Origin: Chloroflexota bacterium
Lineage (GTDB): Bacteria > Chloroflexota > UBA6077 > JACCZL01
Length of the DNA stretch: 64,000 nucleotides
Assembly: GCA_020845495.1 (NCBI GenBank)
Contig: JADLFM010000023.1
Location: 124,001-188,000 of the forward strand
Reading direction: 5' to 3'
The notes beneath the pieces were generated by a model. That model did not search any database. It was not told where the DNA came from and worked only from the letters and a program-made list of their open reading frames with translations. How positions within the stretch are numbered: the first letter of the stretch is position 1; each line of letters opens with the position of its first letter. Made by a program: the position numbers and the translations under genes. Shown here piece after piece: positions 53,928 through 63,014 of the stretch.

Positions 53928-56696
53928 TCACCTCCCCCCGATCTGATCTGCCGAGACGGCGCAGCGGAAGCCGAGATCTTTGGCCGCCGTCGACGTCGGC
54001 TCGGCCAGCCGATGGGTCACTTCGACGGCGTTCGGTAGACTAAGCCAGGAGCCGCCGCGGGTGACCCGTGAGGTAGCTGGATCGTCAGTGTCCTGGACGG
54101 TCGGATCGAGCGGATAGGTTCGGAGCGGGCTCGAAGTCCATTCCCGCACGTTCCCGATAGCGTCGAGCAAGCCGAACGGACTGACGCCGCGAGGGTACGC
54201 CCCGACCTTCGAGGTGTCCGGCTCACGCCCGCTCTCATTGAACGTCTCGATGTTCGCATACTCGGGGTGCGGGTCGTTGCCCCACGGCCATTTCCGGCCG
54301 TCGGTTCCGCGTGCCGCCTTCTCCCACTCTGCCTCGCGTGGCAGCCGCTTGCCGGCCCAGGCGCAATAGGAGGATCCATCCACCCAGGTGACGTTGGCGA
54401 CCGGGTGGGCGCCCCGATCGATGTCGAACTGTGCCGGATCGAAGTTCTTGGCGTCGAAGTAGCGGCGCCAATTGCCTTGCGGAGTGTAGCCGGCCTTCTC
54501 CACGAATGTCGCGAATTGTGCGTTCGTGACCTCCGTCTCGTCAGCGTAGAAGGCAGGCAGGGAGTACGTGAAGCGCGGCGCCGCCGAGGGGTCGCTATCA
54601 GTGCCCATTACGAAGTCTCCGGCGGGCACGAGGTCCATAGTCGCGCCATCTCGCCAGACGATGCGCGGTTCGAGCGGGGCCGGCGCGGGCGAGGGAGTCG
54701 CGGGTGGCGCAGTCGGGGGGACGGCCGGAGCAGACGTTGCCGGAGCCTGGGTCGGTGGCGCAGCGGTCGCCGGCGCCGAGGTCGCTCCCGCCGTGGCCGC
54801 ACCGGTCGGAGTAGCCGCTCCTGGTCTGGCCGTGCGGGTGGCGGCTCCAGGGGCGGCACCCCCTGCCGAGGTCGGCGCAGTGGCAATAGTAGCTGCACCG
54901 CCGGTCGACTGGCCCGGCGGCTGGGTGCCGGGTGGCGGGGTGAGCGCCGCGGCTACGACGGCGGTTCCGTTGCCGACGCCCGTCTCGTCCCCCCGATCGT
55001 TTGCAGTGGCCGGCATGCCCCCGGTCCCGGATCCCCACACGGCAAGCGGAACGGCGACCACCAGGACGACGACGGCGGCCACCAAAGCCAGCAGCCGGTT
55101 GCGATGTGCTGACGGACGGGCCAGCGCCGGAACAGGTCGCTCCGCGACTGTCGAGGACGTGGCTACCGTTGACCTGGCGGTCGCCACGCTGCCCGCGGTT
55201 TTGGGCACGGATTCGGCTGGGGCGGTTCGGATCGGAGGCGGCGTATGGAGTCGGATGGCAGCTTCGCGGGCCACCTGCGCCTGCCGCTCGGCCTCCTGGC
55301 GGGCGGCCTCCTGGCGGGCGGCCTCTTGACGAGCGGCCTCTTGACGAGCAGCCTCCTGACGGGCGGCCTCTTGACGGGCGGCCTCCTCGGCTGCCTCGCG
55401 GCGTGCGCGCTCGGCCTCTGCGCGACGTTCCGCCTCGGCTCGCCGCGCCTGCTGCTCTTCCTCTGCACGGTGGAGGGCTTCTCGTCGCACCCGGTCAGCT
55501 TCGGCCTGGCGGGCCGCTTCCTGACGGGCCGCTTCCTGACGGGCCGCTTCCTGACGAGCCTGTTGCCGCGCTTCGGCTTCGGCCTGCTCGGCGGCGAGGC
55601 CGGCCCCGGCGGCCCGGATGAGCGACGCCGTCTCCGTGTCGGCGCCGCGATCGAGTCCCAGGTGGCGGATGGTGTCGAGGGCGGCCTGCCAGCGCCGCGC
55701 ATCTATCAATGCCGCTACCCGCGCGCGATCGGCCTGGCGTGCTCGCCGGCGCTTCACCTCCTGGGTGATGGCATCCAGCCCAGGATGACGAGGAAAGTGC
55801 TGACGTAGCTCGGCCGCGAGCGTGTCGGCAGCGCTCAGGTCGCCGCGCGCGAGGGCGGCGTGCGCGCGGTCGGCCAGGAGCGTCGGGCGAAGCGCCGCGC
55901 TCAGTTCGGCCGCCACCTGGCCGGCCGTTGCCTGGCGGTCCTCTGGCCGCTTGGCCATCGCCTTCCGGACTACCGCCTCGACACCCGGCGGGATCGGCCG
56001 GCCGCTGTTGGCCATTGGCGGCGGCTCGACATGGACGTGCTGATGGATGACCGTCATCGGCGCGCCACGAAACGGCGCCTGGCCGGTAAAGATCCGGTAG
56101 ACCATCACGCCGAGCGCGTACACGTCGCTACGGCCATCGAGTGGCGCGCCCGTGATCTGCTCTGGCGACATGTACTCGGGCGTCCCGAGCAGCGTCACCG
56201 TCAGCGAGGTCGTCGCGTCGAGGAGCTTGGCGATGCCGAAGTCGGACAGGATCGCCTGCCCGTTCTTGTCGAGCAGGACATTCGAGGGCTTGATGTCGCG
56301 ATGAATCAACTGGTGCTGATGCGCGAAGTCGAGCGCCGACGCGACGCCGGTGATGATCCGATCGATTTCTTCTGCGCCGATTGGCTGTTTCAGCCGCTGT
56401 TGGAGCGTCTGACCGTCGACAAACTGGAGAACGAGGTACGCTGAGCCGTTCTCCTCGCCGTAGTCGTAGACGGTGACGATGTTGGGATGCCCGGCGAGCC
56501 GGGCCGAGGCGCGTGCTTCTTGCTGGAAGCGAAGCCGCGCACCCTCTGGCTCGACCAGTTCGGGATGGAGCACCTTGACCGCGACATACCGCTCGAGGGC
56601 GGCATGGTAGGCACGGTACACCGTCGCGAAGCCACCCCGCCCGATCGTGTCGACGACCCGGTAGACGCCATTCGGCCCGAACGAGGTTGGCGTCAT
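53928..56696 (-). CDS. Membrane Ser/Thr protein kinase fused to an FGE-like sulfatase-modifying domain
   Basis: A 922-residue PASTA-less Hanks kinase. The kinase domain (about 12-275) has GRGGFATV (19-26), Lys41, HRDIKPSN (132-139) and DFG (152-154), all intact. Next come a helical region with tandem AARQE repeats (about 370-490, coiled coil), one membrane helix (about 555-575, LLALVAAVVVLVVAVPLAVW), a Pro/Ala/Thr stalk (about 580-670), and an outer FGE-sulfatase/SUMF1-like domain (about 675-915) with PAGDFVMGTDSD, RLPREAEWEKAARG, NVREWTSSP and VTRGGSW. The FGE active-site cysteines are replaced (RGGSWLSLPNAV), so it likely senses a ligand. ATG 56696 has GGGTGA at 7 nt. Confidence 0.88.
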   Translation of the reverse strand: MTPTSFGPNGVYRVVDTIGRGGFATVYRAYHAALERYVAVKVLHPELVEPEGARLRFQQEARASARLAGHPNIVTVYDYGEENGSAYLVLQFVDGQTLQQRLKQPIGAEEIDRIITGVASALDFAHQHQLIHRDIKPSNVLLDKNGQAILSDFGIAKLLDATTSLTVTLLGTPEYMSPEQITGAPLDGRSDVYALGVMVYRIFTGQAPFRGAPMTVIHQHVHVEPPPMANSGRPIPPGVEAVVRKAMAKRPEDRQATAGQVAAELSAALRPTLLADRAHAALARGDLSAADTLAAELRQHFPRHPGLDAITQEVKRRRARQADRARVAALIDARRWQAALDTIRHLGLDRGADTETASLIRAAGAGLAAEQAEAEARQQARQEAARQEAARQEAARQAEADRVRREALHRAEEEQQARRAEAERRAEAERARREAAEEAARQEAARQEAARQEAARQEAARQEAARQEAERQAQVAREAAIRLHTPPPIRTAPAESVPKTAGSVATARSTVATSSTVAERPVPALARPSAHRNRLLALVAAVVVLVVAVPLAVWGSGTGGMPATANDRGDETGVGNGTAVVAAALTPPPGTQPPGQSTGGAATIATAPTSAGGAAPGAATRTARPGAATPTGAATAGATSAPATAAPPTQAPATSAPAVPPTAPPATPSPAPAPLEPRIVWRDGATMDLVPAGDFVMGTDSDPSAAPRFTYSLPAFYADETEVTNAQFATFVEKAGYTPQGNWRRYFDAKNFDPAQFDIDRGAHPVANVTWVDGSSYCAWAGKRLPREAEWEKAARGTDGRKWPWGNDPHPEYANIETFNESGREPDTSKVGAYPRGVSPFGLLDAIGNVREWTSSPLRTYPLDPTVQDTDDPATSRVTRGGSWLSLPNAVEVTHRLAEPTSTAAKDLGFRCAVSADQIGGR
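55290..55560 (-). repeat. 15-bp repeats encoding the AARQE coiled coil of the kinase
   Basis: Two clusters (about 55290-55389 and 55510-55555) of GCCTCCTGGCGGGCG-like units on the plus strand, about seven and three copies. They encode AARQE on the minus strand and probably vary in number. Confidence 0.75.
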
Positions 56697-57225
56697 GGCG
56701 GGCTCACCCGAGCTCCACGCAGCGTTCACCTTCCAGATGCCGTGACGAGCGATCGTGTATCAGCCACGACCGGGCCAGGACACCCTGTCGGCTACCCGTG
56801 AGGCCGGGCTCCGCAGTCCTCCCGCGTGACACTGCGTGGGCCTGGGACACGATGCTACCCCGTCCAGTCTCGGCTGTGAGCTTGGGAAACGCCGGGCAGG
56901 CCCGCCGGGCAGGCCCGCCTGGCCGCCTGTTCGACGTGCTCGCGCGTCCGCTACGCTGGCCGCATCGCCACGGTCCGCATCCCGGCCCGTCTGCGTGGCA
57001 GACGCCACTGTGACTACCCGACCCTCATCATAGCTGACCGGCCGTCGAACTCTGGGATTACTCACACGTCCGGTGGCGGCAGCTAGGGAGAGGGGTTTCC
57101 GGCCTTGAGCGGTAGTACGTTCGGGCTGATCTGGGTGACTCATTGTCACGCCAGCGCACCACCGGTCGTTGCGGCTATAGGAGGCCGGGTTCAGACCCAA
57201 TCGACCCGGTGCTCGGGAGGTCGCA
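56697..57225. other. Divergent control region between two sensory kinases
   Basis: About 530 bp between the Ser/Thr kinase (minus) and the histidine kinase (plus). It has a repeat GGGCAGGCCCGCC near 56895-56930 and no coding sequence I can support. GGGAGG before 57226 is the ribosome site of the histidine kinase. Confidence 0.45.
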
Positions 57226-59877
57226 GTGGCCCAGATCGTCACGTCGGCGCGTCGCTGGCCGTCGTCGAACGAGGACGCCGGTCGGTCGCCAGCCAGGGCC
57301 GCCGACCGTACCTCGCGCTCCCGGCATACGTACCTTGCCGGCGCGTTTCTTTTCTCGATCCTCACCTACGGCGCGGTCGAGTTGATCAAGGCTGGCGGCA
57401 GTGCACTGACCGCCGCGACCGCCGATCCGGCTGCCTCGACGGTGAACGCGCTCCTCGTCCACGCAACGAGTTTGATCGCCTGGATCGGCGCCTGCCTGAT
57501 GGCCGGGCTCGTCGCCCATCATTACCAGTCGCGTCTCGGCAGCACCCTCAACGCGGCGACTCGACGGGGCGAAAAGCTCGCCCTCGTCAACGACGTCGGC
57601 GGCGCGCTGACCGGCCCGCTCCCACCGAACGAGATCGCAACCAAGTTCCTTCAGCGAATCTCACGGCTCGTTCCCGAGCAGACGACGGCTGCCGTCTACT
57701 TGCTCGACGAGGCAGCCGGGACGTTCAGCGGTATCGCCGCCAACGGGCCGCTCGCCGCCGATCTTGCAACCGCCGCCTTCCCTGTCGCCGTGCTCCCCGA
57801 GCCGGTGCGCGCCCTGATCCTGAAGGGACAGCCGATCGTCACCTACGATCTGCGTGTCGACATGGCCTCAGTCGGCGGAGCGGATGCCTGGGCTACCTTC
57901 TGCCGGAGCCTGCCCGGTGTCCGGCAGCCGCGCTCGTTCGCGCTGCTGCCGCTGTTGTCACGCGGCCGGCTCGTCGGCGTGCTCCTGATGCGTGACGACG
58001 ACGCTCGCACGGTGGACGCCGAGCCGCTCCATCTCCTCACCGTGCTCACCCAGTTCCTCGCTGGCGCCCTCCACAATGCCCTCTCGGTCGCGGAGGCCGA
58101 GGCCCGCGCGGAGCGAGCGGCGCTGATCAACCGGGTCGCGCGGCACGCCCACGCCAGCCTCGACCATGAGGCGCTGATGGCGAGCACCCTCGAAGAGCTT
58201 GGCATGGCCATGGGGGTGTCGGCGGCGCTGGTACAGCTCGGGGCGTCGGCCGAGGATCTGCACGTCGCGTACGAATGGCCTGCGCCGGGCGTGACGCCGG
58301 TCGGGGTTGGCGGCCACCTGCATCTGCCCATCTCGAGCCTTGCGGTCCGGGTCGGCGGGACCATCGCCGTCACTGACCTCCGCACCGACATCCGCCTCAA
58401 CGACGATGCCCTCGGTCAACGTGAGGATCACCTTCTAACCGGAGCTATCTCGGCGCTCGCGACCCCGATCAGTCTGGGCAACCAGCTCGTCGGCGTCCTG
58501 CTGCTGCACATGGTCGAGCGCGCCCGGACCTGGACCAATAACGATGTCTTGCTCGTCGAGGCGGTCGCGCGGGAATTGCGCGTTGCCCTGGAGACGGCGC
58601 GGCTGCTCGAAGCCCGGACTCGCGAGTCGGATCGCCTGCTCGCCCTTCACCGCGCTTCGACCGAGCTTGCGACACACACGGACACCAGTACCGTCATCCA
58701 GTCGATCCTGCGGAACGCCGTGACGCTGCTCGGTGGTGGGAGCGGCTCCTTCTTCCGCTGGGATGCCGAAGCTGGCCTGCTGCGGAGGGTGCAAAGCTGG
58801 CAGACCCCGGAGTTCGACACCTCGTCCGACGTCCGCCCCGGTGAGGGGCTGGCTGGACTGGCGTTCGCGCAGGGCCGGCCGATCATCGTCAACGACTATC
58901 AGACCTCAGAGATCGTCGGACGGCGGGGCCGCGAGCGAGGGCTTCGAGCGGGCCTCGGCGTGCCGCTCGTCCCCAGTGGGAAGCCGCTCGGCGTCCTGCT
59001 GATCTCGTCCTACGACGACACAACCCAGTTCACCGAGGATGACGCGCGGCTGCTCGACCTCTTCGGCGATCAGGCGGCCGCCGCGCTGATGACCGCCGAA
59101 GCGTTCGAGGAGCAGGGCAAGGCCGTGGCCGAACTGGAGCGGCTGAACAAGGTCAAGAGCGAGTTTGTCGCGATCGTCTCCCACGAGTTCCGGACGCCGC
59201 TGACCGGCATTCAGGGCTTCAGCGAGATGATGCGGGACGAAGATCTCTCACCCGAGGAGATGAAGGAGTACGCCGCCGACATCAACAAGGATGCCCGCCG
59301 TCTGAATCGACTCGTGAACGAGATGCTCGACCTGAGTCGGATGGAGTCCGGGCGGATAGCGCTGATGCTGGAGCCGCTCGACCTGAACGCGATCGTCGCT
59401 GACGTCGCCGCGACTACCCAGCCAAACGCACCGAAGCACCGCTTCGCACTCCAACTCGACGACACGCTGCCCCTGCTGGTGGCCGACCGCGACAAGCTCA
59501 CCCAGGTCGTGACCAACCTCGTGAGCAATGCGGTCAAGTACTCGCCCGACGGCGGCCAGGTCACGCTCACTACCCGCGCCGAGGGGAACGTCGCGCACCT
59601 GATGGTGACCGATAAGGGCGTCGGGATGCCGAAGGAGATGCTGGAGCGGGTCTTCGAGCCGTACTCGCGGGTCGAAACCGGAACGACGCGCTTCATTCGG
59701 GGGACCGGGCTGGGCCTCCCGATTGCCCGCCAGATCGTCAAGCTCCACGGCGGCCGAGTCTGGGCCGACAGTGTCGAGGGCAAGGGCTCGACCTTCCACT
59801 GCCTCATTCCCGTCGGTGCGATGCCCCGCGCCGAGCGGCCCGCCCGTGAGATGGCCGCCGTGCGCGCCTCGGCCTGA
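57226..59877 (+). CDS. Membrane histidine kinase with several GAF domains
   Basis: An 883-residue hybrid-free sensor kinase. Two membrane helices lie at about 30-50 and 75-100. Three GAF-like domains follow (about 120-285, 300-455, 470-630), the last with PGEGLAGLAFAQGRPIIVNDY, which also appears in the protein at 29819-30679. HisKA has the phosphoacceptor His653 (VSHEFRTPLTG), and the HATPase has NLVSNAVKYSPDGG (N box), DKGVGMP and RGTGLGLP (G boxes). It should sense small ligands or redox signals and pass phosphate to the receiver gene 110 bp downstream. GTG 57226 follows GGGAGG. Confidence 0.93.
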   Translation: MAQIVTSARRWPSSNEDAGRSPARAADRTSRSRHTYLAGAFLFSILTYGAVELIKAGGSALTAATADPAASTVNALLVHATSLIAWIGACLMAGLVAHHYQSRLGSTLNAATRRGEKLALVNDVGGALTGPLPPNEIATKFLQRISRLVPEQTTAAVYLLDEAAGTFSGIAANGPLAADLATAAFPVAVLPEPVRALILKGQPIVTYDLRVDMASVGGADAWATFCRSLPGVRQPRSFALLPLLSRGRLVGVLLMRDDDARTVDAEPLHLLTVLTQFLAGALHNALSVAEAEARAERAALINRVARHAHASLDHEALMASTLEELGMAMGVSAALVQLGASAEDLHVAYEWPAPGVTPVGVGGHLHLPISSLAVRVGGTIAVTDLRTDIRLNDDALGQREDHLLTGAISALATPISLGNQLVGVLLLHMVERARTWTNNDVLLVEAVARELRVALETARLLEARTRESDRLLALHRASTELATHTDTSTVIQSILRNAVTLLGGGSGSFFRWDAEAGLLRRVQSWQTPEFDTSSDVRPGEGLAGLAFAQGRPIIVNDYQTSEIVGRRGRERGLRAGLGVPLVPSGKPLGVLLISSYDDTTQFTEDDARLLDLFGDQAAAALMTAEAFEEQGKAVAELERLNKVKSEFVAIVSHEFRTPLTGIQGFSEMMRDEDLSPEEMKEYAADINKDARRLNRLVNEMLDLSRMESGRIALMLEPLDLNAIVADVAATTQPNAPKHRFALQLDDTLPLLVADRDKLTQVVTNLVSNAVKYSPDGGQVTLTTRAEGNVAHLMVTDKGVGMPKEMLERVFEPYSRVETGTTRFIRGTGLGLPIARQIVKLHGGRVWADSVEGKGSTFHCLIPVGAMPRAERPAREMAAVRASA

Positions 59878-59987
59878 GCGATGCGCCTGGATATCCGCTC
59901 GCTCCAGGCTTGGGCTACTTCCTCGCCCACGTACGCGCGACGACCGATCTGACCCACCACCGGACCGAGCCACGAAGGAGGCTCCCC

Positions 59988-61148
59988 ATGGACCAACACA
60001 CGATCCTGTTCGTGGACGACGAGGAGCAGATCCGTCGTCTGCTTAGCTCCTTCTTGACGCGGCGGGGCTACGCCGTGACGACCGCCGTCGACGGGCAGGA
60101 GGCGCTGAACCTGCTGGAGTCAGAGCGGCCTGATCTGGTCATCACTGACGTCAACATGCCGAACGTCGACGGCGTCGAGTTGACCCGCCGGCTACGCGCG
60201 CACCCCCAGTTCGGAAGCCTGCCGATCATCATGCTCTCGGCCAAGGTTCAAACCGACGAGATCCTGGCCGGCTACGCCGAGGGCGCCGACGAGTACGTGC
60301 CCAAGCCGATCGAGATGCGCATCCTCGCCGCCAAGGTGGAGTCGCTGCTGCGGCGGGCCACCCAACCGCCCGCGCCGAGCGCCGCTCTCGCTCCCGAGCC
60401 AGAACCGCCACGCAAGCACGTCATCGCCTTCGTGCACGGCAAGGGCGGTGTCGGCGCAACCACGCTCGCGGTCAATGCGGGCGTGGCGCTGGCGGCACAC
60501 GGGGGGCGGCGCGTCACCCTCCTCGACCTCGATCTCGCCTACGGCGACGCTGCGACCATGCTGGGCTTGCCCGTCGAGCATACGCTGGCGGACCTTGCGG
60601 AAGAGCGCGGCAGCGCTGTCTCTCTCGAAGCGCTGCACGCGCTCGCGGTGTCCCACGAGAGCGGCCTCGACGTGCTGGTTGGCTCGGACCGGCCGGAGCG
60701 CGCCGGCGAGGTCGGCGGCACGCTGGTGCGGCTGGCCATCGAGGATGCGCTTGATCGGTCGGACGTGGTGCTCGTCGATACGGCCGCCTGGTGGTCCAAG
60801 GCGACCCGCGCCGCACTGGCCGCTGCTACGACCGTCTGTGTCGTGACGACGCCGCGCCTCGTAGCTCTCCAGGCGACGGCCTCCTGCCTGGCGAGCCTCG
60901 ATCGCCTCGGCATCGACCGGGACCGGGTGCGGCTGGTCTTGAATAGTACGACCTCACGCGGCCTCAAGCCCGAGGCGGCCGCCCGCAAACTGGATCGCCC
61001 GGTCGACGTGGTGGTGCCGTACCTGTCGCCGTTCGCCGATGCGGCCCGTGCGCTCAAGCCACTGGACCGAGGGCAGACCGACCAGGTTGGCGCGATCGTT
61101 GCCCGCGACCTCGCGGCACGGGTCACGAGTTTCCCCGCCGTCGCCTGA
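59988..61148 (+). CDS. Response regulator fused to a MinD/ParA (CpaE-like) ATPase
   Basis: A 386-residue fusion. The receiver (1-122) has Asp10/Asp11, phosphoacceptor Asp54 (ITDVNMPNVDG) and Lys106 (PKPIE). After a Pro/Ala linker (about 125-142), a deviant-Walker ATPase follows: GKGGVGATT at 151-159, DLDLAYGDAATMLG and VLVDTAAWW. This order matches CpaE of tight-adherence pilus systems, but no other pilus genes are here. It probably is the output partner of the histidine kinase upstream, moving or polarising something on the membrane. ATG 59988 follows AAGGAGG; the longer frame has no such site. Confidence 0.9.
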   Translation: MDQHTILFVDDEEQIRRLLSSFLTRRGYAVTTAVDGQEALNLLESERPDLVITDVNMPNVDGVELTRRLRAHPQFGSLPIIMLSAKVQTDEILAGYAEGADEYVPKPIEMRILAAKVESLLRRATQPPAPSAALAPEPEPPRKHVIAFVHGKGGVGATTLAVNAGVALAAHGGRRVTLLDLDLAYGDAATMLGLPVEHTLADLAEERGSAVSLEALHALAVSHESGLDVLVGSDRPERAGEVGGTLVRLAIEDALDRSDVVLVDTAAWWSKATRAALAAATTVCVVTTPRLVALQATASCLASLDRLGIDRDRVRLVLNSTTSRGLKPEAAARKLDRPVDVVVPYLSPFADAARALKPLDRGQTDQVGAIVARDLAARVTSFPAVA

Positions 61149-61218
61149 GTCCAGCCTGCTCCCCGAAACCATCCTACGCCCCGTCCGGGCGCCCTGACGC
61201 GTGCCGCTCCCAGAACCT

Positions 61219-61249
61219 GGTTGCCCGATCGCAGCAGGGCCGGGCAACC
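61219..61249 (+). terminator. Hairpin after the receiver-ATPase gene
   Basis: GGTTGCCCG (61219-61227) and CGGGCAACC (61241-61249) pair perfectly over 9 bp with a 13-nt loop, about 70 nt after the stop. It overlaps the earliest possible start of the next gene (TTG 61221), which favours the later start at 61293. Confidence 0.6.
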
Positions 61250-61292
61250 GGAAGCCTTGCGCGGTCGGGCGGCTTCTGTCACCATCGGCCGC

Positions 61293-62762
61293 GTGTCGTC
61301 GTTCCGCACAGTCGCGCGCGGGATCCGATGGGGGCGGGCGGCACGCCCTGCGTCCATCGGCCCACGTCGTGCCCCGTTCGCTCTCTGGACGCTCGCGCCC
61401 ATCGCAGCAGCGCTGGTCTGCGGGGTCATCGTCGCACTGGCGCCGGCCGGTGCAGAGGCCGCCCCAGCCGAGGCCGTCGCGGCGCGGGGCCGGGACGAAG
61501 ACGTCGATCTGGGCCGGCTGCTCCCGTTGGCGGCCGTCGCCCTTGGCAGTGCTAGCTGGGTGGCCAGTCGGCGGGCTGGCCGCCAGGGAAGCGCGCAGCA
61601 GATCGCCATCGGGACGGCGCTCGCGGTCACGGCGCTCGCGCTCTGGCCGGTCCTGGCGACGGGGTCGCGCCCGCTCAACCGTCAGCCCTCCCCCGACGCT
61701 CAGGAGTACGCCGATGCCACCCGCAACCTCGCCGAGGGGCACGGGTATCAACTTGCGTTCCGTGGCCAGGTGCAGCCGCCCCGCTATCCGCCCGGGTTCT
61801 CGCTGGCGCTCGCCCCATTCGCGCTGACGGGGAAGTACCCTGTCAACGTGCAGGCGGGCGCGAAGGCGTATGCCCTGCTCTACGTGCTTGCCACGGCTGG
61901 CGTCGCCTGGTCGATCGGCGGCCCGCTCGTGGCAGCCGTCGCGGCGGCGCTGATCGGATCGTCGCCGTTCGCGCTGCGCTTCGGCTCGCTGGTCATGTCC
62001 GACGCCTTCGCGGCCGGCCTGACGATCCTCTGCCTCGGCCTGATCCACCGCCCGACGCGACCGCGGCTGGCGCTCGCCGGGGCGTTGAGCGGCGCGCTGG
62101 TTGGGGTCCGGCTAAGCGCGCTGATCCAGGTGCCGGCGCTGCTGACCCGCCTCACGCATCGGCAGCGAATCGTCCTTGGCCTGTTCGTGCTGCCTGGCCT
62201 CGCCGCGCTGATGCTCCATCAGTGGAGCACATTCGGCAACCCGCTGATGACCGGCTACCAGTACTGGCTGCCGGAGATCCGCAACTTCGGGCTGGACTAT
62301 CCGTTCGATCCGACTACGAGGCGCGATGGCGCGGGCATCGTCGCCGACTCATTGGACGGCGCACTGTTTGGGTGGCGCTGCCCCTGCGACGAGAACGGAC
62401 CGCTGACGACCTTCCCGAGCATCGTGTTCTACCCGCTGGTGCTGCTGGGGTTGTTCTGGATCTTCACGCCACCACTCACGACGCTGCCCGGCCTGCTCGA
62501 AGTCTGGAAGCGTCGCCGCGAGCCTGGCGCGGCCTTCGTGCTCTGGCTCACCGTCGTGAGCCTGCTCTTCTATCTGGTCTACTTTTATCAAGGGGCGCGC
62601 TTCATGGCGGCGCCCGCCACCGGGCTCGCGATTTACAGCGGCGTAGCCGTCGCCGGCTGGCTCGGAAGGTTGAGTTCGGCCCACCACTCCCCTGTGGCTC
62701 CTGCTACCCGTGTAGCTCCTGCTACCAGACCGCCGGGCGAGGCGTCCGCGCTGCCCACTTGA
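61293..62762 (+). CDS. Multi-pass membrane glycosyltransferase (GT-C / GT39-like)
   Basis: About 489 residues with ten or more hydrophobic segments. The early outer loop has PDAQEYADATRNLAEGHGY followed by PPRYPPGFS, the pattern of ArnT/PMT-type GT-C enzymes in which the acidic D-x-x-E/Y is catalytic. GSLVMSDAFAAGLTILCLGL, LSGALVGVRLSALIQVP and YQGARFMAAPATGLAIY also fit. It transfers a sugar from a polyprenyl-phosphate donor. The DPM1-like gene at 37122 could make such a donor, though it is far away. Start is uncertain: GTG 61293 is chosen because a hairpin occupies the upstream extension. Confidence 0.75.
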   Translation: MSSFRTVARGIRWGRAARPASIGPRRAPFALWTLAPIAAALVCGVIVALAPAGAEAAPAEAVAARGRDEDVDLGRLLPLAAVALGSASWVASRRAGRQGSAQQIAIGTALAVTALALWPVLATGSRPLNRQPSPDAQEYADATRNLAEGHGYQLAFRGQVQPPRYPPGFSLALAPFALTGKYPVNVQAGAKAYALLYVLATAGVAWSIGGPLVAAVAAALIGSSPFALRFGSLVMSDAFAAGLTILCLGLIHRPTRPRLALAGALSGALVGVRLSALIQVPALLTRLTHRQRIVLGLFVLPGLAALMLHQWSTFGNPLMTGYQYWLPEIRNFGLDYPFDPTTRRDGAGIVADSLDGALFGWRCPCDENGPLTTFPSIVFYPLVLLGLFWIFTPPLTTLPGLLEVWKRRREPGAAFVLWLTVVSLLFYLVYFYQGARFMAAPATGLAIYSGVAVAGWLGRLSSAHHSPVAPATRVAPATRPPGEASALPT

Positions 62763-62849
62763 GGTACGGTGACGTGGGCCGGCAGCGGGGAGTATGGGGC
62801 GTTGCCTGGACGACGCCCCCTGAGAGACGGAACCGCGAAGCGGAGCCGC

Positions 62850-62925
62850 TGGCGACCCCGGGGTGATTCGAACACCCGACACGTGGTTTAGGAAACCACT
62901 GCTCTATCCTCTGAGCTACGGGGCC
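62850..62925 (-). tRNA. tRNA-Arg(CCT)
   Basis: 76 nt with the CCA encoded. Acceptor GGCCCCG pairs with CGGGGUC (one G-U), discriminator G. The anticodon stem GUGGU/ACCAC encloses loop UUCCUAA, so the anticodon is CCU, reading AGG. T arm GGGUG/CACCC with loop UUCGAAU is normal. It lies 83 nt after pdxA on the same strand. Confidence 0.97.
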
Positions 62926-62956
62926 TTGCGGCCGAATGATACCAGCCGAAAGTTGG

Positions 62957-63014
62957 GAGTCGAGAGTCGCGAGTGGTGAGCGACTCGCGACTCACCACTC
63001 ACGACTCTCTACTC
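62957..63014 (-). terminator. Long hairpin containing the pdxA stop codon
   Basis: Arms 62957-62980 and 62991-63014 (24 nt each) pair with two mismatches around a 10-nt loop; the inner GAGTGGTGAG/CTCACCACTC is perfect. The pdxA stop (63009-63011) lies inside the right arm. It separates pdxA from the tRNA gene. Confidence 0.65.

Noticed and set aside
54267..55808. Plus-strand open frames over the kinase stalk and coiled coil
   Set aside because: They arise from 15-bp repeats read in other frames and have no start signals.
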